In this document: positions 7,698 through 17,995 of the stretch, piece by piece
Numbering within the stretch: the stretch's first letter is position 1
How the letters are laid out: each line of letters opens with the position of its first letter
DNA from: Candidatus Rokuibacteriota bacterium
Lineage (GTDB): Bacteria; Methylomirabilota; Methylomirabilia; Rokubacteriales; CSP1-6
Assembly (NCBI GenBank): GCA_016193045.1
Contig: JACPSW010000073.1
Location: 39,150 to 103,149, forward strand
Direction: 5' to 3'
DNA length: 64,000 bases
Program-made: the position numbers and the translations under genes
The notes under the pieces: generated by a model
What the model saw: only the letters and a program-made list of their open reading frames with translations
What the model was told of the DNA's origin: nothing
The model's database searches: none

Positions 7698-8758
7698 GCC
7701 CTGCCCGCGCCGCGCACATCCCCGAGAAAGTCCCGGTGCTCGAGACGCACCGGATCGACGAGGATGTGCTCCGCGGCTACCTGGAGGCCCACGTCCCGGG
7801 CTTCGCGGGCCCCATCCGAGTCCAGCAGTTCCTGGGGGGGCAGTCCAACCCGACCTACCACGTCGCGGCGGGGGACAAGGCGTACGTCGTCCGCAGGAAG
7901 CCGCCGGGGAAGCTTCTGCCCTCCGCCCACGCCGTGGACCGGGAGTACCGGGTGATCACCGCGCTCGGACGGACCGACGTGCCCGTCCCCCGGACCTACG
8001 CGCTCTGCGAGGATCCCTCGGTGCTCGGCACGCCCTTCTACGTGATGGACTACGTCTACGGGCGCGTCCTCGTGGACCCGATGCTCCCCGATCTGCCGCC
8101 CGCTGAGCGCGCCCGGATCTACGCGGACATGATCGACGTCCTCGCGCGCCTGCACCGGGTGGACTGGCAGGCGGTCGGTCTCGCCGACTTCGGCCGGCCC
8201 GGCAACTACTACGCGCGCCAGATCCACCGGTGGAGCCAGCAGTACCGGGCCTCCGAGACGGAGCGGATCGAGGCGATGGAGGCCCTGATCGAGTGGCTCC
8301 CCGCCCACATCCCGCCGGACGACGAGACGAGGCTCGTCCACGGCGACTATCGCCTCGGCAACACCATCGTCCATCCGACGGAGCCCAAAATCCTGGCGGT
8401 GCTGGACTGGGAGCTCTCGACCCTCGGCCACCCCCTGGCCGACTTGGCCTACAGCTCGGTGACCTCGCGCTGGGGACCGGAGGGGCTCTACAGCTTCAAG
8501 GACCGGAACGCCGTCCCGGCCGGCATCCCGACCGAGGAGGAGTACGTCGCGGCCTACTGCCGTCGCACAGGGCGCGCCGGAATCCCCGACTGGCATTTCT
8601 ACCTGGCTTTCGCGCTCTTTCGCCTGTCGGCCATCGCCCAGGGGATCATGGGGCGGGTGCGCGACGGCACCGCCAACGATCCCGGCGCCGCCGAGCGCGG
8701 CCGCCGCGCCCGCCCCCTCGCCGAGGAAGCCTGGTCCGTCGTCACGCAGCGCCCCTGA
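7694..8758 (+). CDS. APH-fold phosphotransferase, ACAD10/11 kinase-domain or LvaA type
   Basis: A protein of 354 residues starting at a GTG that overlaps the previous stop (GTGA). N-lobe motifs include FLGGQSNPTYHV and YVVRRKPPGKLLPSAHAVDREY with the ATP-binding Lys. The catalytic loop LVHGDYRLGNTI comes at about residue 220 and the metal-binding LAVLDWELSTLGHPLADLAY after it. The pattern matches the kinase half of human ACAD10/ACAD11 and bacterial LvaA, which phosphorylate 4-hydroxyacyl-CoA. A DGPDEVH-type acyl-CoA dehydrogenase, which in animals is fused to this kinase, lies 1.7 kb away on the opposite strand. Antibiotic phosphorylation is unlikely. Confidence 0.88.
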   Translation: MSPARAAHIPEKVPVLETHRIDEDVLRGYLEAHVPGFAGPIRVQQFLGGQSNPTYHVAAGDKAYVVRRKPPGKLLPSAHAVDREYRVITALGRTDVPVPRTYALCEDPSVLGTPFYVMDYVYGRVLVDPMLPDLPPAERARIYADMIDVLARLHRVDWQAVGLADFGRPGNYYARQIHRWSQQYRASETERIEAMEALIEWLPAHIPPDDETRLVHGDYRLGNTIVHPTEPKILAVLDWELSTLGHPLADLAYSSVTSRWGPEGLYSFKDRNAVPAGIPTEEEYVAAYCRRTGRAGIPDWHFYLAFALFRLSAIAQGIMGRVRDGTANDPGAAERGRRARPLAEEAWSVVTQRP

Positions 8759-8938
8759 GGGCGTATCTCTTTCTGGACGTTGACTCCCGATCGTTGGTGC
8801 GGGCAATCTCCGTCCAGTGGACGCCGGGCCGGTAAGTGAGGGTTAAGCAGAATCACTTTGGGCTCTGGACCACCGTAGCCAATTGGAACGTCTAGGCCGT
8901 AGCCCGGTCTTGGGGTATACTTCAAATGGGAGGTTTCA

Positions 8939-9136
8939 ATGAAGTACAAAATTGCGCTGCGCAAAACAGACGAAGGCTACAGCGTGTCCGTTCCGGGCCT
9001 GCCGGGTTGTTGGTCACAGGGCGCAACTGAGCAGGAAGCCCTGGAGAACATCCAGGACGCGATTCGCGAGTATCTCGCCGCTCGGGAGGAATTGCTGGAG
9101 GGCGCGGTCGTCCGCGAGGTTGAAGTCGTCCCCTAG
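8939..9136 (+). CDS. hicB: HicB-family antitoxin
   Basis: A protein of 65 residues with the HicB partial RNase-H-like fold: YKIALRKTDEGYSVSVPGLPGCWSQGATEQEALENIQDAI. The start has GGGAGG 6 bases upstream and a TATACT -10-like box at 8916-8921. Antitoxins of this length often lack a C-terminal DNA-binding domain, as here. It precedes the hicA toxin frame by 2 bases. It would bind and neutralise HicA in the cytosol. Because the toxin frame is broken, the antitoxin may now be without a partner. Confidence 0.88.
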   Translation: MKYKIALRKTDEGYSVSVPGLPGCWSQGATEQEALENIQDAIREYLAAREELLEGAVVREVEVVP

Positions 9137-9138
9137 AC

Positions 9139-9350
9139 GTGCCGAAGATCCCCGGCGTCAACCATCAGGACGCAGTCCGGGCGCTGGAAAAGGCCGGTTT
9201 CCGCGTCGTTCGACAGGGCAAGCACATCGTCATGAGCACGGTGTCCGCATTCTCACCGTTCCGCGACACAATCCCGTGAATGCCTACACGATGGGTGGCA
9301 TCGTTCGAGATGCTGGCCTTTCGGTTGAGGAATTTCAGAGACTTTTGTAG
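9139..9350 (+). pseudogene. hicA: HicA-family toxin, frameshifted
   Basis: From GTG at 9139 the frame reads PKIPGVNHQDAVRALEKAGF and then RVVRQGKHIVMS, a good HicA double-stranded-RNA-binding-domain start including the catalytic His in GKH. It then derails and stops at 9277-9279. The continuation GVRILTVPRHNPVNAYTMGG, followed by IVRDAGLSVEEFQRLL and a stop at 9348-9350, is in another frame. One missing base near 9236-9243 (AGCACGGT for AGCRACGGT-like) explains it. The result is an inactive mRNA-interferase unless the base is an assembly error. The hicB-hicA order is the reverse of the commoner arrangement. Confidence 0.8.
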
Positions 9351-9356
9351 AGGCCT

Positions 9357-10388
9357 TCAACGCGGGGCGATCGGGCGGGTGGGGTCGGCGCCGGCTTTAA
9401 CGAGAAGCTTGCCGAAGTTTTTGCCCTGGAAGAGCCCGAGGAAGGCGCCCGGCGCGTTCTCCAAGCCCTCCACGATGTCCTCGCGGTACTTGAGTCTCCC
9501 GTCACGGACCCAGCCGGTGCAGTCGGGAAGGAAATCGCCGAGCCGGTCGAAGTGGTCGGAGACGATGAAGCCCTTGATGAGGGCGCGGTTGAAGAGCAGC
9601 GGCCGGAGGTTCGGCCCCGGCGGGGGCGTGGCGGCGTTGTACTCGGAGATGAGGCCGCAGAGCGGGATCCGCGCGTTCGGGTTGATGAGCCGGAGGACCG
9701 CGGCGAGCACGCCGCCGCCGACGTTTTCGAAGTAGATGTCGATGCCTCGGGGACAGGCCTTCTCCAGGGCCGCGACGAGGTCCTCGGCCCTGTGGTTCAC
9801 GCAGGCGTCGAACCCCAGCTCCTTCACGACGTAGTCGCACTTCTCCGCGGACCCCGCCACGCCCACCACCCGGCAGCCCTTGATCTTCGCGATCTGACCG
9901 ACGGCCGAACCCACCGCCCCGGCCGCCGCCGAGACGACGACCGTTTCGCCCTCCTTCGGCTTTCCGATGTCGAGCAGACCCACGTACGCGGTCAGCCCCG
10001 GCATCCCGAGCACGCCGAGGGCGGTCGAGATCGGCGCCTGCCGGGGGTCGAGCTTGCGCGCGCCGGCGCCTCCCGAGACGGCGTAGGCCTGCCAGCCGTC
10101 ATAGCCGAGGACAACGTCCCCCTTGGCGAAGCCGGGATGCCGGGACTCGACGACCTCGCTGACCGTCCCGCCGACCATCGGCTTGCCGACCTGGGCCGGG
10201 GTGGCGTACGACCGCCCTTCGTTCATGCGCCCCCGCATGTAGGGATCGAGCGACAGGTAGATGGTGCGGCAGAGGACCTCGCCCTCGCCCGGCACCGGCA
10301 TCGGGGCGTCCACGACCTCGAAGTCCCCGACCTGCGGCGCCCCGCTGGGCCGGTTGCGGAGCAGGACTTGCCGGTTCATCACGCCCAC
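9357..10388 (-). CDS. NADP-dependent medium-chain oxidoreductase (enone/leukotriene-B4 reductase type)
   Basis: A protein of about 343 residues of the zinc-independent MDR family: SLDPYMRGRM near residue 50, the NADP-binding VVVSAAAGAVGSAVGQIAKIKGCRVVG region at about 152-178, and DIYFENVGGGVLAAVL after it. These are hallmarks of prostaglandin/leukotriene-B4 reductases and bacterial CurA. It reduces the double bond of alpha,beta-unsaturated ketones or aldehydes with NADPH in the cytosol. Start choice: GGAG lies 8 bases before a GTG at 10388. The ATG at 10379 would remove three residues. The gene lies 26 bases downstream of the acyl-CoA dehydrogenase on the same strand. Confidence 0.88.
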   Translation of the reverse strand: MGVMNRQVLLRNRPSGAPQVGDFEVVDAPMPVPGEGEVLCRTIYLSLDPYMRGRMNEGRSYATPAQVGKPMVGGTVSEVVESRHPGFAKGDVVLGYDGWQAYAVSGGAGARKLDPRQAPISTALGVLGMPGLTAYVGLLDIGKPKEGETVVVSAAAGAVGSAVGQIAKIKGCRVVGVAGSAEKCDYVVKELGFDACVNHRAEDLVAALEKACPRGIDIYFENVGGGVLAAVLRLINPNARIPLCGLISEYNAATPPPGPNLRPLLFNRALIKGFIVSDHFDRLGDFLPDCTGWVRDGRLKYREDIVEGLENAPGAFLGLFQGKNFGKLLVKAGADPTRPIAPR

Positions 10389-10414
10389 GACAACAGCTCC
10401 TTTCGAGCGATGCT

Positions 10415-11623
<1,209 letters not shown>

Positions 11624-11639
11624 CCCCGTCCTCCTCCGA

Positions 11640-12782
11640 TCAGGTTCCGAGGAGCCCGACGTCGAGCTCCGTGCCGGCCTGGCGCGCGGCGGCGGCCGGA
11701 CCCGCGGGGCGCGCCTCGCGCCCGAGCTTCTGAAGGGCCGGCATCACCTCGCGCGCGAACAGGCGCATGCTCCGCTCCGCCTCGTCGTACGGCATCCCCG
11801 CGTAGCTGAAGACGCCGACGAAGGTCTCGTTGCCCACCCGGTCCCGGACGTCCAGGATCTTTTGGCAGCATTGCTCGGGCGTCCCCCACACCTGGAGGTC
11901 CGTGAAGAAGTCGGTCACCGTGCCCGCGCCGTACTGGGCGATCTTCTCGGCCATCTTGCCGTAATACTCGTAGCCCTTCGTCTTCGCCAGGTGATCGCCG
12001 GCGAAGTTGTAGTGGTCGAGGACCGTCTGGAAGTAGCCGCCGATCCAGCGGTGCGCCAGCTCGCGGGCGCGGTCGCCGCTCTCGTCGCAGAAGGTCCAGC
12101 CGGCGGCGATGGGCGGGGGCGCCTCGGCCGTGTTCACCTCGCGGTAGATCGTCCGGTAGGCCTCCAGTTCCTTCGCCACCTCGTGCCAGGGCTTCTGGGG
12201 GATGATCAGGATACCGACGCCGAGCTCGGCCATCACGCGCGCCGACTCCGGCGACACCGCGGCGGCGTAGGTGCGGCCGCGGAAGCTCTTGAAGGGCGCG
12301 GGGCGGATGGCGGCCCGCGGCTGCTTGACGAAGGTGCCGTCGTGCTCGCAGTAGCCCGTCTCGAGCCCCCGCAGCAGCATCTGGGCGCTCTCGACGAAGC
12401 GCTGGCGCGATTCGTCCATCGCCAGGCGGAAGCCGTCGAACTCGACCCGGCCGGCGCCGCGGCCGAGCCCCAGGATCAGCCGGCCGCCGGAGATGTTGTC
12501 GAGCATCGACACTTCCTCGGCCACCCGCATCGGATCGTGCCAGGGCAGGACGACCACCATGGAGCCGAGCTGGCAGCGCGCGGTCCGCCCCGCCATGTAG
12601 GTCAGGAACTGGAGCACGTCGGGGCACATGGTGTAGTCGGTGAAGTGGTGCTCGACCCCCCAGATCGACTCGAAGCCGAGCGGCTCGGCGAGGTCCGCGA
12701 GCCTCAGCTCGTTCCGGTACACCTCGAGGTCGCTCCGGGCCTTCTTCGGATTCTGGAAGACGGTCGCCAGTCCGACGTGCAT
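11640..12782 (-). CDS. LLM-class flavin-dependent oxidoreductase (luciferase-like)
   Basis: A protein of 380 residues with the luciferase-like TIM-barrel pattern: [20 protein letters not shown] near residue 40, [35 protein letters not shown] at about 78-112, and a C-terminal WGTPEQC motif. Members use reduced FMN or F420. The start at 12782 is chosen because [12 protein letters not shown] is the usual barrel beginning; a longer frame to 12845 has no family-like residues. It stands between a gamma-carbonic-anhydrase-like gene and an acyl-CoA dehydrogenase on the same strand. The substrate is unknown; monooxygenation of an intermediate of the same pathway is possible. Confidence 0.88.
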   Translation of the reverse strand: MHVGLATVFQNPKKARSDLEVYRNELRLADLAEPLGFESIWGVEHHFTDYTMCPDVLQFLTYMAGRTARCQLGSMVVVLPWHDPMRVAEEVSMLDNISGGRLILGLGRGAGRVEFDGFRLAMDESRQRFVESAQMLLRGLETGYCEHDGTFVKQPRAAIRPAPFKSFRGRTYAAAVSPESARVMAELGVGILIIPQKPWHEVAKELEAYRTIYREVNTAEAPPPIAAGWTFCDESGDRARELAHRWIGGYFQTVLDHYNFAGDHLAKTKGYEYYGKMAEKIAQYGAGTVTDFFTDLQVWGTPEQCCQKILDVRDRVGNETFVGVFSYAGMPYDEAERSMRLFAREVMPALQKLGREARPAGPAAAARQAGTELDVGLLGT

Positions 12783-12795
12783 GGACGCCTCCCGG

Positions 12796-13308
12796 CTACT
12801 TCTCCCCGTAGTCGCGGCGCCAGAGCGCCACGTACTCGCGGGCATTTCGGAGAATATCCTCGATCTCCTCGGGGCTCATCTGCCTCACCGGGGCGGCCGG
12901 CACCCCCATCACCAGCCAGCCCGCGGGCACCACCTTCCCGGGGGGAACCAGGGCGCCGGCCCCGACCTGCGCGCCTTCCTCCACGACCGCGCCGTTCAGG
13001 ACCACGGCGCCGATCCCGATCCGGGTGTTGTCCCGGATGGTGCACGCATGCACGACGCAGCGGTGGCCGATCGTCACGTTGTCACCCACGAGGCAGGGGA
13101 ACTCGGGTGTCACGTGCAGCACCGAGCCGTCCTGGACGTTGGTGTTCCTGCCGATCCGGACGTAGTTGTCCTGGTCGCCGCGCACGATGGCCCCGGGCCA
13201 GATGCTCGATCCCTCACCGATCTCGACGTCCCCGATGACCTGGGCCGAGGGATCCACCCACGCCCCGGGATGGATGCGCGGCCGGCGGCCGGGCACCTCG
13301 CGGATCAT
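12796..13308 (-). CDS. Gamma-carbonic-anhydrase-like hexapeptide-repeat protein (second)
   Basis: A protein of 170 residues of hexapeptide repeats: VIGDVEIGEGSSIWPGAIVRGDQDNYVRIG, then NVQDGSVLHVT and DNVTIGHRCVVHACTI with three candidate zinc-ligand histidines. This keeps the PaaY/YrdA layout better than the copy at 7173. It lies 12 bases after the thiolase stop region on the same strand and 13 bases before the LLM gene, so it belongs to the same operon. Two such proteins next to acyl-CoA genes suggest a linked role, either CO2 supply for a carboxylase or CoA-thioester clearance as described for PaaY. Confidence 0.87.
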   Translation of the reverse strand: MIREVPGRRPRIHPGAWVDPSAQVIGDVEIGEGSSIWPGAIVRGDQDNYVRIGRNTNVQDGSVLHVTPEFPCLVGDNVTIGHRCVVHACTIRDNTRIGIGAVVLNGAVVEEGAQVGAGALVPPGKVVPAGWLVMGVPAAPVRQMSPEEIEDILRNAREYVALWRRDYGEK

Positions 13309-13323
13309 CGGACCCGGATCGGC

Positions 13324-14508
13324 TCAGGCCACCTCGAAGAGCCCCGCGGCGCCCATGCCCCCGCCGATGCACATGGTGCAGACGACGTACCTGGCGCCGC
13401 GGCGCTTGCCCTCGATCAGCGCGTGGCCGACCAGGCGCGCGCCGCTCATGCCGTACGGGTGGCCGATCGAGATCGCGCCGCCGTCCACGTTCAACCGCTC
13501 CATGGGAAGCCCCAACCGGTCGCGGCAGTACACGACCTGCACCGCGAAGGCCTCGTTCAGCTCCCAGAGGTCGATCTGATCCATCCTGAGGCCGAAGCGC
13601 TCCAGCAGCCGCGGGACGGCGAAGACCGGCCCGATCCCCATCTCGTCGGGCTCGCACGCCGCGACGGCCAGCCCGCGGTAGATGCCGAGCGGCTGGAGGC
13701 CGCGGCTCTCCGCCAGCTTGGCGTCCATCACCACGCACGCCGAGGCGCCATCGGAGAGCTGGCTCGCGTTGCCCGCCGTGATATCGCCCTTCTCGCCCGT
13801 CACGGGCTTGAGGGCCGCCAGTCCTTCCGCGGTCGTGTCGGGACGATTCCCTTCGTCCTGCTTCAGCGTAACCTCTTCCTCGCGGACCTCGCCGGTCGTC
13901 TTGTCCTGGACGAGCTTCCGCGTGGCGAGCGGCACGATCTCGGCGTCGAAGCGCCCGTTCCGCTGCCCCGCCGCCGTCCGCTGCTGGCTCGCCAGCGCGT
14001 ACTCGTCCTGGGCCTCGCGCGTGATGTAGTAGCGCTTGGCCACGACCTCCGCGGTGTCGATCATGGTCATGTAGATCTCCGGCTTGTGCGCGTCGATCCA
14101 CTCCTCGTGGAGGCGGTGCTTGTTCTGGTGCTCGTTCTGGACCAGGCTGATCGACTCGAGGCCGCCGGCGACCATGATGGGCACCTTGTCCACGATGACG
14201 CGCTGGGCCGCCATGGCGATCGCCTGCATCCCCGACGAGCAGAACCGGTTGACGGTCACGCCTGCCGTGGTCACGGGCAAGCCGGCGCGCAGCGCGGCCT
14301 GGCGGGCGATGTTCTGGCCGGTGGCGCCCTCGGGCATGGCGCACCCAAGGATCACGTCCTCGACCTCCGCCGGGTCGAGGCGGGCGCGCTGCACGGCGTG
14401 GCTGATCACATGGCCGGCGAGGGTCGCGCCGTGGGTGTTGTTGAAGGCACCACGGTACGCCTTGCCGATGGGGGTGCGGGCGGTCGAGACGATGACGGCG
14501 TCTGCCAT
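13324..14508 (-). CDS. Acetyl-CoA acetyltransferase (thiolase)
   Basis: A protein of 394 residues. The start at 14508 has AAAGGAGG 8 bases upstream. The acyl-accepting Cys lies in [15 protein letters not shown] at about 88-102, the His in [13 protein letters not shown] and the second Cys in [16 protein letters not shown] near the C-terminus. All three active-site residues are present. The enzyme cleaves 3-oxoacyl-CoA with CoA to acetyl-CoA in the cytosol, or condenses two acetyl-CoA. It heads the minus-strand run that contains a carbonic-anhydrase-like protein, an LLM flavoprotein and an ACAD10/11-like dehydrogenase, so it probably ends a degradation pathway. Confidence 0.95.
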   Translation of the reverse strand: MADAVIVSTARTPIGKAYRGAFNNTHGATLAGHVISHAVQRARLDPAEVEDVILGCAMPEGATGQNIARQAALRAGLPVTTAGVTVNRFCSSGMQAIAMAAQRVIVDKVPIMVAGGLESISLVQNEHQNKHRLHEEWIDAHKPEIYMTMIDTAEVVAKRYYITREAQDEYALASQQRTAAGQRNGRFDAEIVPLATRKLVQDKTTGEVREEEVTLKQDEGNRPDTTAEGLAALKPVTGEKGDITAGNASQLSDGASACVVMDAKLAESRGLQPLGIYRGLAVAACEPDEMGIGPVFAVPRLLERFGLRMDQIDLWELNEAFAVQVVYCRDRLGLPMERLNVDGGAISIGHPYGMSGARLVGHALIEGKRRGARYVVCTMCIGGGMGAAGLFEVA

Positions 14509-14780
14509 GTCAGCCTCCTTTGGTGTGTCGCCGATCATACCGCCGGCCGGGCGGGTTGTCGAGAACCTAGCGGGCATTGTTCACGAACGGCGATCGCGCG
14601 AGCGGGCGGGTGGCGCAGGGTGCAGTCCCCACGGGGCCGCGCGCAGTGGGCCCCCCTCGTCCCGTCCGCCGCGCGCGGCGCGGCGTTCGGGCGAGTGGGT
14701 GACGGAGCCGGCCCCAGGGGGGCTGCACCCCGCGACAGGCCCCGCCCGCTACACTCACCGTGGTTCGCGAATAATGCGGG

Positions 14781-15974
14781 CTAGGCGATGACGCCGACGC
14801 TGCGGAGCCGCGCGATCTCGACCGCCTCGAGCCCGGCCTCGCGCAGCACCGCCTCGGTGTGCTCGCCCAGGGCCGGCGCGGGCGTGCGGATCCCCCCCGG
14901 CGTCTTCTCCAGTCTGACCGGCGTGTTCAGCGTGCGAAACCGCCCGGCGCGCGGGTGCTCCTCCTCCACGATCATCCCGCTGGCGCGGACTTGGGGATCG
15001 TCGGGGAGGTCCGCGTAGCGGTTGACCGGCGCGCAGAGGACATCCTGAGCCTCGAGGCTCGCCATCCACTCCCCCACCGTCCGCTCGCGGAAGATCCCCT
15101 CGAGGAAGCCCACCAGCTCCTTGCGGTTGGCCAGGCGGCTTTCGCGGGTGGCGAAGCGCGGATCCGCCGCCAGCGCGGGCCGCTCGATGGCGGCGCAGAA
15201 GGGCTGCCACAGCCTGTCGACCCAGACGGCGACGTAGATCCACCCGTCCCGGGCCGCGAAGGCCTGGAAGGGAACGATGTAGGGGTGCGCGCTACCGTGG
15301 CGGCCGGGGTCCTTGCCGGTCTGAAGGAAGACGCTCAAGCGCGCCGCGTGGGCCAGGAGCGCCCCGTCGAGCAGGGACACGTCCACCCGCTGGCCTTCGC
15401 CCCTGCGCTCGCGATCGAGTAGGGCCGTGACGATCCCCAGCGCGGCCAGGAGGGCGCCGATGGTGTCCACGACGGGGGCGCCGCAGAGGACGGGGCCGCC
15501 GTCGGGCTCGCCGCTGATCGCCATCAGCCCCCCCATGGCCTGCACCAGCATGTCCACGCCCGGCTTGTCCCGCCACGGCCCGGAGGGCCCGAAGGCCGAG
15601 AGCGAGCAGTAGACCAGACGAGGATTGACCATCGCCAGCCGCTCGTAGTCGATCCCGAGCCGCTCCGCGACGCCCCCCCGATATGCCTCGATGATCACAT
15701 CGGCGCGCTCGGCCAGGCGCGCGAAGATCGCCAAGCCTTCCGGACGCGAGAGGTCCAGGGCCACGCTCCGCTTGTTCCGGTTGACGGTGAGGAACACGGG
15801 GCTCTCGCCGTCGGGGCGCCGCTCGTAGACCGCGCGCGCGGCGTCGCCCCCGACCGGGTGCTCGATCTTGACGACGTCCGCGCCCATGTCGGCCAGGTAC
15901 ATGCCGCAGACCGGCCCCGCGATCAGGTGGGCCAGCTCGAGCACCCGGTAGCGAGCCAGCGGTGGCGGCGTCAA
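14781..15974 (-). CDS. CaiB/BaiF class III CoA-transferase
   Basis: A protein of 397 residues. The N-terminal VLELAHLIAGPVCGMYLADMGADVVKIEHPVGGDAAR and LNRNKRSVALDL are the family signature. The catalytic Asp lies in PGVDMLVQAMGGL at about 160-172. It moves CoA between carboxylic acids through an anhydride intermediate, in the cytosol, working as an intertwined dimer. The ATG overlaps the 3' end of the TtcA-like gene upstream by 4 bases, although the two functions are unrelated. The substrate pair is unknown. The 272 bases separating it from the thiolase gene hold no gene that I can see. Confidence 0.92.
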   Translation of the reverse strand: MTPPPLARYRVLELAHLIAGPVCGMYLADMGADVVKIEHPVGGDAARAVYERRPDGESPVFLTVNRNKRSVALDLSRPEGLAIFARLAERADVIIEAYRGGVAERLGIDYERLAMVNPRLVYCSLSAFGPSGPWRDKPGVDMLVQAMGGLMAISGEPDGGPVLCGAPVVDTIGALLAALGIVTALLDRERRGEGQRVDVSLLDGALLAHAARLSVFLQTGKDPGRHGSAHPYIVPFQAFAARDGWIYVAVWVDRLWQPFCAAIERPALAADPRFATRESRLANRKELVGFLEGIFRERTVGEWMASLEAQDVLCAPVNRYADLPDDPQVRASGMIVEEEHPRAGRFRTLNTPVRLEKTPGGIRTPAPALGEHTEAVLREAGLEAVEIARLRSVGVIA

Positions 15975-16723
15975 CGCAGGGCCTGCGCCGGATCGGGGAG
16001 CGTTCGGAAGTTGACGCCGGTCAGGGCGGCAGCGATCGATTCGGGGATCCGGGGATGCCGGCGCCGCATGTCGGCGAGAAACTCACGGATCTCGCGCCGG
16101 ACGCCCTCGCGGTCACTGCACACGCAGCCGACGAGGAGAAGGCCGTGAGCCCGTGCATACTCTGTCGTAAGGTCCTCTGTCACGTAGACCAGCGGCCGGA
16201 TGAGCCGGATCGAGCCCCGGCGCGACGCCGCCACCGGCGGCAACGAAGCGACCCGGCCGTTGAACATGACGTTCCGGAAGAGCGCCTCGGCGCAGTCGTC
16301 GGCCGTGTGACCGAGCGCCAGCACGGTGCACCCCAGGCGATCGGTGATCCGGTAGAGGGAGCGGCGGCGGTGGCGGCTGCACACATCGCATCCATGGACG
16401 ATGCCTTCGGTCACCAGCCGTAGGGTGGCGCGATCGTCCTCCACCACCCAGTCCACGCCCAGGCGCCGGATCTGCTGCTCGACCACATGGATCGACGCTT
16501 TGAACTTGCCCTGGTCGAGCGTCACCGCCACGAGGTCGTAGGCGAAGGGCGCCCGCCGCCGGTACGCCGCGAGGGCGTGCAGGAGACAGAGGCTGTCCTT
16601 GCCGCCCGAGACTCCCACCGCGACCCGGTCGCCCGGGCGCAGCATCTGGTATTCGCCCATCGCGCGGCCGACCGCGTCCAGCACCTGCTGATCGACGTGA
16701 ATGTCGTCCATCGGCTCGCTCAC
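15971..16723 (-). CDS. TtcA-like PP-loop protein (tRNA 2-thiocytidine synthetase family)
   Basis: A protein of 250 residues. The PP-loop ATP motif VGVSGGKDSLCLL lies at about 37-49. CDVCSRHRRRSLYR at about 119-132 and LGHTADDCAEALFRNVMFNGRV at about 143-164 are the TtcA pattern. The CxxC pair could hold a 4Fe-4S cluster together with a later Cys in GCVCSDREG. TtcA thiolates C32 of some tRNAs using ATP and sulfide. The length is slightly under the family usual of about 270-310. It overlaps the CoA-transferase gene by 4 bases. A tRNA role is inferred from family alone. Confidence 0.82.
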   Translation of the reverse strand: MSEPMDDIHVDQQVLDAVGRAMGEYQMLRPGDRVAVGVSGGKDSLCLLHALAAYRRRAPFAYDLVAVTLDQGKFKASIHVVEQQIRRLGVDWVVEDDRATLRLVTEGIVHGCDVCSRHRRRSLYRITDRLGCTVLALGHTADDCAEALFRNVMFNGRVASLPPVAASRRGSIRLIRPLVYVTEDLTTEYARAHGLLLVGCVCSDREGVRREIREFLADMRRRHPRIPESIAAALTGVNFRTLPDPAQALR

Positions 16724-16745
16724 GCTGAACCCTCCCAGGAAAAGC

Positions 16746-17111
16746 TCACCGCCCCGGCCGGAGCTCGACGACCAGCCCCTCGCCCCAGCCGTACTTCTCG
16801 CGGGACCGTGCCTGCACGGTCCGGCTCAGCTCGGGCTCTGCCCTGGCGTCCACCACCCGGGCCCGGCCCGTAAACCGGCGACGGCCCACCCGGACCCGGA
16901 CCCGCGGGTCGGCCAGCAGATTCCGCACCCACCGCGACCCGCGGCGGCGCTCGGAGATCACGTAGTAGCGTCCGCGCCGCCGGGTGAACCAGATCTCGAT
17001 CTCCCGGAGCAGGCCGCTCCGCCGGCCGGTCGTCGTCAGATAGAGGAACTCGGGCTCCCGGCGCGGCCTCACAAGGGTTTCCCGCTGGAGCTCCCCGAGC
17101 GCGTCGCTCAC
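16746..17111 (-). CDS. Deazaflavin-dependent nitroreductase-like protein (DUF385)
   Basis: A protein of 121 residues starting at a GTG that overlaps the stop of the crotonase gene (GTGA). The split-barrel pattern is clear: EFLYLTTTGRRSGLLREIEIWFTRRRGRYYVIS, then WVRNLLADPRVRVRVGRRRFTGRARVV. This is the core of the Ddn/DUF385 family, many of which bind F420. It lacks the extended N-terminus of mycobacterial Ddn. It probably binds a flavin or F420 in the cytosol and reduces a small substrate. Its coupling to a crotonase suggests a CoA-linked pathway, but no substrate can be named. Confidence 0.8.
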   Translation of the reverse strand: MSDALGELQRETLVRPRREPEFLYLTTTGRRSGLLREIEIWFTRRRGRYYVISERRRGSRWVRNLLADPRVRVRVGRRRFTGRARVVDARAEPELSRTVQARSREKYGWGEGLVVELRPGR

Positions 17112-17896
17112 CGGCCGGTGAACTTCGGCGGGCGCTTCTCCTTGAAGGCCTGCACGCCCTCCTTGTGGTCCTCGGTCTCGCGCACCACCGCCATATGAGA
17201 GGAGACCAGGTCGAGGTGCGTGCGGACGTCGAGCCTCAGGCTCTGGTGGGCGACTCGCTTCATCATGCGGATCGCGATCTGGGGCCCGTCGGCGATGCGG
17301 CGCGCCAGCTCGGAGGTGTACTGGCGGAGATCCCCCGCCGGCACGACCTTGTTGACGATCCCGAGCCGCTCGGCCTCCCGCGCCTCGACGAAATCCCCCG
17401 TCCAGAGCAGCTCGAGCGCCTTCGCGATGCCGACCAGCCGCGGGAGGAAGAACGCGTCGCCGTCGCCGGGGACCAGGCCCACCTTCACGTAGCCCGTCGA
17501 AAACCTCGCCTCCTCGGAGGCGATGCGCAGATCGCACTGGAGCGCCATCCCCATCCCGGCGCCGACGGCCACGCCGTTGACCATGGCGATGACGGGCTTG
17601 TCCATCAGGTCCAGCGTCTTCGGGATCTGGTGGATCCGCTCCCAGAGGACGTTCTTGTGATCCAGCGGGGTCGGCTCGCCCTCGCCCATCCGCCCCACGT
17701 CGCCACCGGCGCAGAACGCCCGGCCGGCGCCCGTCACGACGACCACGTTCACCTCCGGGTCGCGCTGGGCTTCGGTGAGCGCCCACGCCCAGCGCTCGAT
17801 CATCGGGCCGGTGAAGGCGTTCAGCTTGTCCGGCCGGTTGAGCGTGAGCGTCGCGATCCGGTCTTTGACTTCGTAGAGCAACTCGCTGTCGGTCAT
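17108..17896 (-). CDS. Enoyl-CoA hydratase/isomerase family protein
   Basis: A protein of 262 residues. LNRPDKLNAFTGPM lies at about 19-32, the oxyanion loop GAGRAFCAGGDVGRM at about 56-70, and GVAVGAGMGMALQCDLRIASEEARFSTGYVKVGL at about 106-139. As in the crotonase at 2021-2815, the classical catalytic glutamates are missing (GAGMG, and no PE before the second loop), while a GDGDAF segment offers an acidic residue. An isomerase or other crotonase activity is therefore more likely than plain hydration. It ends in the GTGA overlap with the DUF385 gene. The C-terminus ends KRPPKFTGR, as is usual for the family. Confidence 0.88.
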   Translation of the reverse strand: MTDSELLYEVKDRIATLTLNRPDKLNAFTGPMIERWAWALTEAQRDPEVNVVVVTGAGRAFCAGGDVGRMGEGEPTPLDHKNVLWERIHQIPKTLDLMDKPVIAMVNGVAVGAGMGMALQCDLRIASEEARFSTGYVKVGLVPGDGDAFFLPRLVGIAKALELLWTGDFVEAREAERLGIVNKVVPAGDLRQYTSELARRIADGPQIAIRMMKRVAHQSLRLDVRTHLDLVSSHMAVVRETEDHKEGVQAFKEKRPPKFTGR

Positions 17897-17909
17897 CGAA
17901 TGTCCTCCG

Positions 17910-17978
17910 CCCCCTCACCCACTCAGATGCCTCTTGCCTCTTCTCCTCTCCCCTCGGGGGAGAGGTAGGGTGAGGGGG
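17910..17978. repeat. Nested inverted repeat, second repeat family, copy 1
   Basis: The inner stem CTCTCCCC, loop TCG, GGGGAGAG spans 17946-17964. An outer stem CCCCCTCACCC (17910-17920) pairs with GGGTGAGGGGG (17968-17978). A second copy of the inner part and right arm lies at 52481-52520. Both copies border acyl-CoA dehydrogenase genes. It may act as a terminator or mRNA stabiliser between the two minus-strand genes. Confidence 0.8.
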
Positions 17979-17995
17979 GTTCAAGATGAGGGGGC

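Noticed and set aside
7694..8758. Aminoglycoside resistance kinase
   Set aside because: The APH fold is shared, but the motif set and neighbours match the ACAD10/11 and LvaA kinase group.
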